Source: Oscillospiraceae bacterium (GTDB lineage Bacteria > Bacillota > Clostridia > Oscillospirales > Oscillospiraceae). Taken from it: a stretch of 7,211 bases of DNA. Below are positions 1 to 4,168 of this stretch, in pieces; the first letter of the stretch is position 1; each line of letters starts with the position of its first letter. The DNA lies in assembly GCA_031266955.1 (NCBI GenBank), contig JAISAA010000292.1:1-7211 (forward strand). The letters run 5' to 3'. A program made the translations under genes and the position numbers. The notes beneath the pieces are model-generated. The model was not told where the DNA came from. It saw only the letters and a program-made list of their open reading frames with translations, and ran no database searches.

Positions 1-369
1 GGCGAAATTTACTATATTCACTTCCCGTACACTTTTGACGTCAACTTCCCGAAAGGAAAGCAGAAGTTTGTAGTCATCCTGCAAGAGGGCGCGATTTTCA
101 AGAAGTATGACGCCGTTGCAGTGCTGCTCATTACGTCCGACGAGGAAAGCCGCGGCTACGAAACAAACGTGACTATAAAAGCGGGAGAAACGAAGCTCAC
201 GAAAGAAAGCTATGTCGTGTGCGCCCAGCCGTACACGATTTTGAAAAGCCTGTTTGAGGCAAAGGGCGTTTGGTGCGCAGGTCAGTTGTCGGCGGAAAAG
301 CTCGACGAGATCGACGAAAAGCTGTACATAGGCTTATGTATGGGCGCGCAGCACGAAGATTCGCAATAA
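1..369 (+). CDS. MazF/PemK-like type II toxin, 5'-truncated by window edge
   Basis: The frame is open from base 1, so the start codon lies left of the window; 122 residues are visible, ending at TAA 367-369. The visible part begins GEIYYIHFPYTFD, which resembles the first strand and loop of PemK/MazF proteins (G-[DE]-I-x-x-x-x-FP). It continues with a K-rich loop (NFPKGKQKF), VLLITSD and SYVVCAQPYTI, as in the MazF beta-barrel core. MazF-family toxins are sequence-specific endoribonucleases neutralised by a small antitoxin, usually encoded just upstream, which here would be outside the window. Perhaps 5-15 N-terminal residues are missing, judged from where family members start. A 42-codon frame with the repeated WHxDDD tail overlaps the gene's 3' end. 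The family call is by pattern recognition only; a non-toxic PemK-fold relative cannot be excluded. Confidence 0.7.
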   Translation, partial: GEIYYIHFPYTFDVNFPKGKQKFVVILQEGAIFKKYDAVAVLLITSDEESRGYETNVTIKAGETKLTKESYVVCAQPYTILKSLFEAKGVWCAGQLSAEKLDEIDEKLYIGLCMGAQHEDSQ

Positions 370-464
370 TCGTCCGCAATGCGCCGCTGCCCGAAATACT
401 GCGCCCGAAGCCTAAAGGCGAGGTGATCTACTTCAAGGGTAAGTGGCACTGTGACGACGATTGA
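336..464 (+). CDS. Small overlapping frame ending in repeated WHxDDD tail (copy 1)
   Basis: A 42-residue frame starts at ATG 336-338 inside the end of the MazF-like gene, in another frame, and ends at TGA 462-464. Its last residues, KGEVIYFKGKWHCDDD, resemble the ends of similar frames at 2163-2273 (RGKLIDMRRLWHGDDD) and before 3089 (RGKLVYLDIPWHGNDD). No convincing Shine-Dalgarno sequence precedes the ATG, so expression would depend on translational coupling to the toxin gene. The stop codon lies inside the -35 box of the next promoter. It could be a true micropeptide, a remnant of a longer gene carried with the repeat, or non-coding DNA conserved for another reason. No function is known to me. 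Confidence 0.35.
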   Translation: MYGRAARRFAIIVRNAPLPEILRPKPKGEVIYFKGKWHCDDD

Positions 465-489
465 TAGCAAGCCCGAAAGGGCATATAAT
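461..489 (+). promoter_or_regulatory. Sigma-A-type promoter P1 with inverted repeat in the spacer
   Basis: TTGATA (461-466) and TATAAT (484-489) are separated by exactly 17 bp, close to the vegetative consensus. The spacer contains GCCC-GAAA-GGGC (471-482), a possible operator or hairpin. It should drive the antitoxin/RelE pair starting at 522. The -35 box overlaps the TGA of the tail frame. Copies with the same geometry lie at 2270-2298 and 3086-3114. Confidence 0.8.
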
Positions 490-506
490 ATAAATGTAAC
501 CGATTG

Positions 507-513
507 AAAGGAG
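507..513 (+). promoter_or_regulatory. Ribosome binding site fixing the antitoxin start
   Basis: AAAGGAG lies 8 nt before ATG 522. This argues against the in-frame TTG at 504, which would place the ribosome binding site inside the gene. Confidence 0.75.
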
Positions 514-521
514 ATTCTAAA

Positions 522-731
522 ATGAAAACTATGTATAAACCGGTGCGAGCCACACAGGAAATGCGCGGACACTCGTATGCCGAGCTATGCTTCGCACGCA
601 ATTTGGAGGGCTCCGTTCAGGAGTTCGCGCAAATCATTAAAGGCGAAAAGGAAGGGCGCAACGCGAGAGAGTTTATCGAACAAATGATAAAAGAAGCGGA
701 GGAGCTTAAAAATGAATCAAAAAGAAATTGA
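522..731 (+). CDS. Small putative antitoxin of a RelE-type module
   Basis: 69 residues, start ATG 522 chosen for its AAAGGAG at 8-nt spacing. The protein is charged. Its middle (LEGSVQEFAQIIKGEKEGRNAREFIEQM) is probably helical and its C-terminus is rich in E and K (KEAEELKNESKRN), as in antitoxins whose C-terminal helix wraps the toxin. I do not recognise a named DNA-binding family; a ribbon-helix-helix-like N-terminus is possible but not evident. The assignment rests mainly on context: it directly precedes a RelE/ParE-family gene, overlaps it by 20 nt (712-731), and sits behind its own promoter with a spacer inverted repeat that could be an autoregulatory operator. Confidence 0.6.
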   Translation: MKTMYKPVRATQEMRGHSYAELCFARNLEGSVQEFAQIIKGEKEGRNAREFIEQMIKEAEELKNESKRN

Positions 732-1134
732 CGTTTACGAGGTAATAACGGACGACCGCGCGGAACACGATATCAAGAGATTCGTGCGAAAGAAACGATT
801 CCTTTCATTGCCCTTGCAAGTGAAAGAGGTTATTGAAAGCTGTGAAAAAGGCAATTTCAGCGGCGACAATATCCTTACCTATGACGAGCCGACGAGGATC
901 GAGGTGTATAAGCTCCGCCTTCCGAACCCCGATGCGAACGCCGGTAAATCGAACGGCTACCGCGTCGTTTACGCTATCGCCATCGAACGCAAATTAGTTA
1001 CTATCCTCACCATCTATTATAAAAAAGAGATAGCCGCGCTGCCGGAATCGGAGATACGCGGTATGCTCAACGCCTTTATAGCAAAATATCTCCCCGAACA
1101 ATCCGAGACGGACGATGAGAATACAGCCGAATAA
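712..1134 (+). CDS. RelE/ParE-superfamily toxin
   Basis: 140 residues, start ATG 712 inside the antitoxin end, suggesting translational coupling. The pattern VYKLRLPNPDANAGKSNGYR (residues 66-84) followed by VVYAIAI and VTILTIYYKKEIAALPESEI (97-115) matches RelE/ParE-superfamily toxins: a basic-aromatic strand, a GxSGGYR-like turn (here GKSNGYR) and a late YxK(K/S)E strand. Such toxins are usually ribosome-dependent mRNA endonucleases (RelE/HigB type) or gyrase poisons (ParE type); which applies cannot be decided from sequence. It is longer than the usual 85-110 residues, with an N-terminal helical extension (residues 1-50) and an acidic tail (SETDDENTAE). A C-rich untranslated stretch follows the stop. 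Confidence 0.8.
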   Translation: MNQKEIDVYEVITDDRAEHDIKRFVRKKRFLSLPLQVKEVIESCEKGNFSGDNILTYDEPTRIEVYKLRLPNPDANAGKSNGYRVVYAIAIERKLVTILTIYYKKEIAALPESEIRGMLNAFIAKYLPEQSETDDENTAE

Positions 1135-1228
1135 TCGCCCTCGCCAAACCCAAATCCGCCGCCCCCCGCCCCCGCATAATCCGCATCTCCGCCCTCCCCC
1201 GCCCCGCGCCGCACGCGCCTTTCCCGCC
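1135..1228 (+). promoter_or_regulatory. C-rich, G-poor stretch, possible Rho-utilisation region
   Basis: Just after the relE-like stop the sense strand is dominated by C, with few G and many YC steps, over about 90 nt. This is the composition expected of a Rho-dependent termination site in RNA; the minus strand has G-runs that could form a quadruplex. No hairpin-plus-U-tract terminator follows. The call rests on composition only. Confidence 0.35.
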
Positions 1229-1280
1229 GGGGCACCTTGCAGAGGTGATTTACCTCAACACCCCAAAGAACGACGAATAA
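1137..1280 (+). repeat. Diverged copy of the intergenic cassette repeat, lacking the promoter
   Basis: The first 27 nt (1137-1163) are identical to 3003-3029, both just past a toxin-gene stop. One frame runs through to TAA 1278-1280 and ends AEVIYLNTPKNDE, resembling EVIYFKGKWHCDDD of copy 1, but WHGDDD is lost and no start codon is present. The TTGATA-N17-TATAAT promoter found in the other copies is absent. The middle is expanded by C-rich sequence. Confidence 0.6.
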
Positions 1281-1306
1281 ACCACAGCGCAAAGGAGTAA
1301 AAACAT

Positions 1307-2170
1307 ATGCCCGACAAAACCTTCAAAGGAAAAATCACCGCAAGCGGCACGGAAATAGCCGTGCTGTCGCAAGGCTCTGACGACGACTACATAAGCCTGA
1401 CGGACATCGCGCGGTACAAGAACGCCGAAGCTCCCGCCGACGTTGTGAAAAACTGGCTTAGAACGCGTTTTGCAATCGAATTCCTCGGCATATGGGAGCA
1501 GTTGCATAACCCGACTTTCAAACTGGTCGAATTCGACCAGTTTAAGAGCGAGGCGGGCGCAAACGCCTTTGTGCTCTCGCCTCAGAGATGGATTGACGCG
1601 ACAAACGCCATAGGCATAATCTCCCGTTCCGGGCGCGGCGGCGGCACTTATGCGCACCGCGACATCGCGTTTGAATTCGCCTCGTGGATTTCGGCGGAGT
1701 TTAAGCTGTATATCATCAAAGACTACCAGCGGCTAAAAGCCGATGAAAACAGCCGCATTTCGCTCGACTGGAACGTAAAGCGCGTGCTGGCAAAGGTCAA
1801 CTATAAAATCCATACCAACGCGATCCGCGATAACCTTATACCTCCGGAGCTGGCCGACCATCGGAAATCATTTGTCTACGCAGATGAAGCCGATTTATTA
1901 AATGTCGCGCTGTTCGGACAAACCGCCGCCGAATGGCGCAAGGCGAATCCCGGCAAGAACGGGAATATGCGAGACTATGCCACAATTGAACAGCTTCTTG
2001 TGCTCGCCAATCTCGAAAACGTCAACGCGCTGTTCATCGGAAAAGGTATGCCGCAAAGTGAGCGTATCGCAGAACTAAATCATCTCGCCCGCCGGCAGCT
2101 TGCGCAGTTAATAGATAACAGCAGCGTCAAAGGTATGAAAGCGCTTGAAGGGCGCGGTGCCAATGATTGA
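1307..2170 (+). CDS. KilA-N domain protein
   Basis: 287 residues, start ATG 1307 behind AAAGGAG at 9-nt spacing. Residues about 27-143 form a KilA-N domain: DDYISLTDIARYKN, VVKNWLRTRFAIEFLGIWE, NPTFKLVEF (69-77), NAFVLSPQRWIDATNAIGI and a GRGGGTYAHRDIAFEFASWIS motif (109-129). KilA-N is a putative nucleic-acid-binding domain of phage and large DNA virus proteins, often linked to anti-repressors. The C-terminal half is mixed helical and unrecognised. No TATAAT-type promoter lies in the 172-nt gap upstream, so it may be read through from the RelE pair or use an unseen promoter. There is no obvious antitoxin partner apart from the small frame overlapping its stop. It could be a regulator, an anti-phage effector or a toxin. 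Confidence 0.88.
   Translation: MPDKTFKGKITASGTEIAVLSQGSDDDYISLTDIARYKNAEAPADVVKNWLRTRFAIEFLGIWEQLHNPTFKLVEFDQFKSEAGANAFVLSPQRWIDATNAIGIISRSGRGGGTYAHRDIAFEFASWISAEFKLYIIKDYQRLKADENSRISLDWNVKRVLAKVNYKIHTNAIRDNLIPPELADHRKSFVYADEADLLNVALFGQTAAEWRKANPGKNGNMRDYATIEQLLVLANLENVNALFIGKGMPQSERIAELNHLARRQLAQLIDNSSVKGMKALEGRGAND
1520..1543 (+). other. Perfect 24-bp palindrome inside the KilA-N gene
   Basis: All 12 base pairs match around the centre at 1531/1532, with AAACTGGTCGAA as the left half. It is in frame and encodes KLVEFDQF, and the minus strand encodes the same eight residues. It could be a binding site for a dimeric protein, or chance within a conserved motif. Confidence 0.7.
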
Positions 2171-2273
2171 TATCCCCGCCCCATCCTCGCGCCGCCGCCC
2201 GAAATACTCCGCCCGCCGCCCCCGAGGCAAGCTGATTGATATGCGCCGCCTCTGGCACGGTGACGACGATTGA
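2163..2273 (+). CDS. Small overlapping frame ending in repeated WHGDDD tail (copy 2)
   Basis: 36 residues from ATG 2163, which overlaps the KilA-N stop by 8 nt, to TGA 2271-2273. GAAGGG about 10 nt upstream is a moderate Shine-Dalgarno candidate, making this the best-supported small frame of the series. The product is strongly basic in its first two-thirds (SSRRRPKYSARRPRGK) and ends in WHGDDD. Like copy 1, it follows a toxin-like gene and its stop overlaps the next promoter's -35 box. The function is unknown. Independent conservation of this C-terminus in several copies is the main argument that it is translated. Confidence 0.42.
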   Translation: MIDIPAPSSRRRPKYSARRPRGKLIDMRRLWHGDDD

Positions 2274-2314
2274 TAGCAAGCCCAAAAGGGCATATAATAT
2301 AGTATGAAAGGAAG
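2189..2314 (+). repeat. Intergenic cassette repeat, copy 2
   Basis: Full module: a 5' part like 381-406, the WHGDDD tail, a promoter with a spacer inverted repeat (GCCC-AAAA-GGGC), and a leader. 2260-2301 match 451-492 at 41 of 42 positions. The leader after TATAATATA differs from copies 1 and 3, being shorter and lacking ATGTAACCGATT. Confidence 0.85.
2270..2298 (+). promoter_or_regulatory. Sigma-A-type promoter P2
   Basis: TTGATA (2270-2275), a 17-bp spacer containing GCCCAAAAGGGC, and TATAAT (2293-2298). It lies 25 nt before the antitoxin candidate of the GNAT module. Confidence 0.8.
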
Positions 2315-2323
2315 CTGATAACA

Positions 2324-2515
2324 ATGGCAACGACAACATTTGATAAGGAAATAGTCCTCAGCAAAGAGGGCGCAAAGCGCCTTGTAAAAGCGCTCCGTGA
2401 ACCGCCGAGCGAGATTCCGGATATGAGTGAGTTCATCCGGCACAGTGAGGAGGCTTGGCGGTGCTACTTAAACAATTATCGGAAATCCTCCAAGACGGAC
2501 AAGAAGCAGAGCTGA
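2324..2515 (+). CDS. Small putative antitoxin upstream of a GNAT toxin candidate
   Basis: 63 residues, start ATG 2324 behind AAAGGAAG at about 9 nt. The N-terminus MATTTFDKEIVLSKEGAKRL looks like a strand followed by a helix, as in small antitoxin-like proteins of Firmicutes. The C-terminus is basic (NNYRKSSKTDKKQS). I do not recognise a named family with certainty. The antitoxin role is inferred from its size, its own promoter with spacer inverted repeat, and its 55-nt overlap with the downstream acetyltransferase gene. Ribbon-helix-helix antitoxins of the DUF1778 type accompany many GNAT toxins, but this sequence does not clearly match that family. Confidence 0.6.
   Translation: MATTTFDKEIVLSKEGAKRLVKALREPPSEIPDMSEFIRHSEEAWRCYLNNYRKSSKTDKKQS
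2447..2453 (+). promoter_or_regulatory. Ribosome binding site fixing the GNAT start
   Basis: GAGGAGG ends 7 nt before GTG 2461. The in-frame TTG at 2455 is only 1 nt away and so is an unlikely start. Confidence 0.7.
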
Positions 2516-3003
2516 ACGCCGCGTTTGCGGCGTTCTCCTGCCGCGATAAAGACGTAGAGAATTTTCTGAAAACAAAGGCAATTGAGCACGAACGGCGGAA
2601 AAAGAGCCGTACATATCTTGTGCTCGCGGAAGCCGACGAGCTGTGCGTCCTCGCATACTTTACGCTGTCGCTGAAAATCCTGACGTTCGACTCCGAGCTC
2701 TCAAAGACCGCGATCCAGACGATAGACGGATTCAATAAACGCGCGAAGGCCGTTCCGGTAATGCTCATCGGGCAATTCGGAAAAGATTCAGCAGCCGCCG
2801 CGGTCGAAAGCTTAACCGGCGATACTTTGATGTCGCTGTGCAAATATTACTTGGGCGGAGCTCAAAGCATTGTAGGCGGCAGAGTTGCCCTCGTCGAGTG
2901 TTTGCCCGTCGCTCCCGTGATGAGTTTCTACGAACGCAACGGCTTTAAGTTCTTGCAAAAGGACGAGAACGACAAATATCATCAGATGATATTGACGCTG
3001 TAG
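2461..3003 (+). CDS. GNAT-family N-acetyltransferase, candidate toxin
   Basis: 180 residues, start GTG 2461 chosen for GAGGAGG at 7 nt. Features in order: an N-terminal helical part (LKQLSEILQDGQEAEL), FLKTKAIEHERRKKSRTYLV (35-54), the central strand LAYFTLSLKIL (64-74), PVMLIGQFGKDS (99-110) as the acetyl-CoA-binding turn region, and the C-terminal GNAT signature APVMSFYERNGFKFL (151-165). GNAT enzymes transfer acetyl from acetyl-CoA to an amine. TacT/AtaT-like members acetylate aminoacyl-tRNAs and act as toxins with a small upstream antitoxin, which matches the arrangement here. The substrate cannot be read from sequence. The gene overlaps the antitoxin candidate by 55 nt. A housekeeping acetyltransferase is less likely given the module context. 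Confidence 0.82.
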   Translation: MLLKQLSEILQDGQEAELNAAFAAFSCRDKDVENFLKTKAIEHERRKKSRTYLVLAEADELCVLAYFTLSLKILTFDSELSKTAIQTIDGFNKRAKAVPVMLIGQFGKDSAAAAVESLTGDTLMSLCKYYLGGAQSIVGGRVALVECLPVAPVMSFYERNGFKFLQKDENDKYHQMILTL

Positions 3004-3139
3004 CCCTCGCCAAACCCAAATCCGCCGCCAACCGCCCCCGAGGCAAGCTTGTCTACCTCGACATCCCTTGGCACGGCAATGATGATTGATTAGCCTCGCA
3101 ACGGGGCATATAATATAAATGTAACCGATTGAAAGGAGA
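3003..3139 (+). repeat. Intergenic cassette repeat, copy 3
   Basis: It begins with 27 nt identical to 1137-1163 and ends with 36 nt identical to 479-514. One frame, open from 2949 inside the GNAT gene, runs to TGA 3087-3089 and ends RGKLVYLDIPWHGNDD; it has no ATG, GTG or TTG start, so translation would need a frameshift. Within the tail GGC, GAT and GAT replace GGT, GAC and GAC of copy 2, mostly silent changes. Confidence 0.85.
3086..3114 (+). promoter_or_regulatory. Sigma-A-type promoter P3
   Basis: TTGATT (3086-3091), a 17-bp spacer, and TATAAT (3109-3114). The spacer holds GCCTCG-CAA-CGGGGC, a 6-bp stem with one G-T pair. It differs in sequence from P1 and P2 but keeps the inverted symmetry. 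It should drive the Panacea pair and possibly the integrase. Confidence 0.78.
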
Positions 3140-3147
3140 ATCCGACA

Positions 3148-3615
3148 ATGTACGATGTTATCTATATAGCAAAATGGTTCCTAAGCCGCGACCGCATGAC
3201 GGATATAATGGCTGACAGCGACGGAATATCGAACCTCAAACTCCAAAAGCTGCTTTACTATGCGCAGGGGACATCCCTCGCCATAAAAGGGGAGGGGCTC
3301 TTTGCGGACGCCCTGCTTGCTTGGACGCATGGGCCCGTTGTCGAGCGCGTCTATCACCTCTACAAGGACTACGGCTCGCGCCCGATAGATTTTGACGAGG
3401 GCTATGACGATTCCGGCATCAGCAGCCGGGACAAATCGCTGCTCGAAGATGTATACTACTCGTTTGCGGGATATTCGGCGTGGAAGCTCCGCGAAATGAC
3501 GCACAACGAAGACCCGTGGAAATTGACGCCGCCCGGGGGCGTCATAGACACCGGGCTGATAAAAGACTATTTCACGCGGGAAATAATCAACTGGGACGAA
3601 TATGCCGAAGCATAA
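3148..3615 (+). CDS. Panacea-domain (DUF4065, SocA/GepA-like) protein, probable antitoxin
   Basis: 155 residues, start ATG 3148 behind AAAGGAG. Family motifs: NLKLQKLLYYAQG (29-41), LLAWTHGPVVERVYHLYKDYG (56-76), a helical segment with YSFAGYSAWKLREMTHNEDPW (104-124), and a late helix LIKDYFTREI (137-146). This order is typical of DUF4065 proteins such as phage GepA and SocA. Panacea domains have been described as versatile antitoxins pairing with many unrelated toxins, so the overlapping downstream gene (14-nt overlap) is the expected toxin position. In Caulobacter, SocA instead acts as a proteolytic adaptor for its toxin SocB. The module has its own promoter (P3). The domain call is strong; the antitoxin role comes from family knowledge and layout. 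Confidence 0.9.
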   Translation: MYDVIYIAKWFLSRDRMTDIMADSDGISNLKLQKLLYYAQGTSLAIKGEGLFADALLAWTHGPVVERVYHLYKDYGSRPIDFDEGYDDSGISSRDKSLLEDVYYSFAGYSAWKLREMTHNEDPWKLTPPGGVIDTGLIKDYFTREIINWDEYAEA

Positions 3616-4051
3616 CAACTCGGTTTCGGGGAAGCAGAAAATCCGCCGCGCGCCGGCTCCCGGCGGCGTCGGCGAGTACCCTGCCGTTTCTTTCCGCTTT
3701 TTCACATCGAACAAAAGGTATACGCTCGATTATTTCAAGGCTCCGCAGAGGCGGGAGCGGCTTGACGCTACAGCCCGCATATACTCCCGGCTCGCCGAAA
3801 TAAGCTGCAAAGAGTGGCGCCATTGGCTTACGCTCCCGAAAGAGCAGGGCGGCGAGATGCTGCCCGAACATAGAATGAATTTCAAACCATCGAACGCGGA
3901 CGTTCGAGGCGATACTAAATTCATCGTATTCAGGATTCAGACCTCAAACGGGAAAGGCGCACGGATAATCGGATTTCGGGAGGGTGGTTCGTCCGTATTT
4001 TTCGTTACCGGTTATGATTTTGATTTTACCGCTTACGACCACGGGCGATAG
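3602..4051 (+). CDS. Unrecognised protein in the toxin position of a Panacea module
   Basis: 149 residues, start ATG 3602 inside the 3' end of the Panacea gene (the Panacea TAA is at 3613-3615), with no clear ribosome binding site, so translational coupling is likely. The N-terminus is basic and probably disordered (KHNNSVSGKQKIRRAPAPGG). The middle has FKAPQRRERLDATARIYSRL and a W-rich piece CKEWRHWLTL, then RMNFKPSNADVRGD. The C-terminus alternates strands: KFIVFRIQTSNGKGARIIGF, SSVFFVTGYDFDFTAYDHG. I do not assign a toxin family. The C-terminal pattern (RIIGF..., ...FDFTAYDHG) resembles small nuclease-like beta-rich toxins, but this is only an impression. The toxin role rests on its position behind a Panacea antitoxin. 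Confidence 0.6.
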   Translation: MPKHNNSVSGKQKIRRAPAPGGVGEYPAVSFRFFTSNKRYTLDYFKAPQRRERLDATARIYSRLAEISCKEWRHWLTLPKEQGGEMLPEHRMNFKPSNADVRGDTKFIVFRIQTSNGKGARIIGFREGGSSVFFVTGYDFDFTAYDHGR

Positions 4052-4168
4052 GCCCCCGCCACAGATAAGATCATCGACATCGCCGATAAAGGTTTAGACG
4101 ACACGATCACGAGTTTCGCCCGAGCCAAAAACACCATACATAACGCCCCGCCGAAAGGAGCCAACCCA
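4052..4168 (+). other. Gap before the integrase, open in frame with both neighbours
   Basis: 39 codons without a stop lie between the TAG of the preceding gene (4049-4051) and the integrase ATG, all in one frame. There is no ATG, GTG or TTG in that frame. No good -35/-10 pair is visible. GAAAGGAG lies 8 nt before the integrase ATG. The integrase may be read through from P3. Confidence 0.4.

Larger units (their letters stand above)
381..514 (+). repeat. Intergenic cassette repeat, copy 1
   Basis: Full copy of the module repeated between cargo units. Bases 451-492 match 2260-2301 with a single mismatch, and 479-514 are identical to 3104-3139 over 36 nt. The upstream half (381-406) resembles 2189-2214. 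In order it holds the C-terminal tail frame, a -35 box overlapping its stop, an inverted repeat, a -10 box, a leader and AAAGGAG. The next gene pair starts 8 nt downstream. Confidence 0.85.

Noticed and set aside
1115..1300. 61-codon plus-strand frame (and the 1017-1292 minus frame) in the C-rich gap
   Set aside because: Composition is repetitive P/R from C-rich DNA, there is no ribosome binding site, and it does not carry the repeated tail peptide. It is a by-product of base composition.
1250..1657. Minus-strand frame of 135 codons opposite the KilA-N gene
   Set aside because: It lies inside a well-supported KilA-N gene and contains KLVEFDQF only because the DNA there is palindromic. No ribosome binding site or family features.
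381..3139. Integron attC sites or a CRISPR array as the explanation for the repeats
   Set aside because: No GTTRRRY/RYYYAAC core pairs are visible, and the copies are few, over 120 nt and separated by genes. The nearby recombinase also lies at a tRNA attachment site, unlike IntI.
3181..3714. 177-codon minus-strand frame opposite the Panacea pair
   Set aside because: Antisense to clear Panacea motifs, with no recognisable domain of its own. A typical shadow in GC-rich codons.
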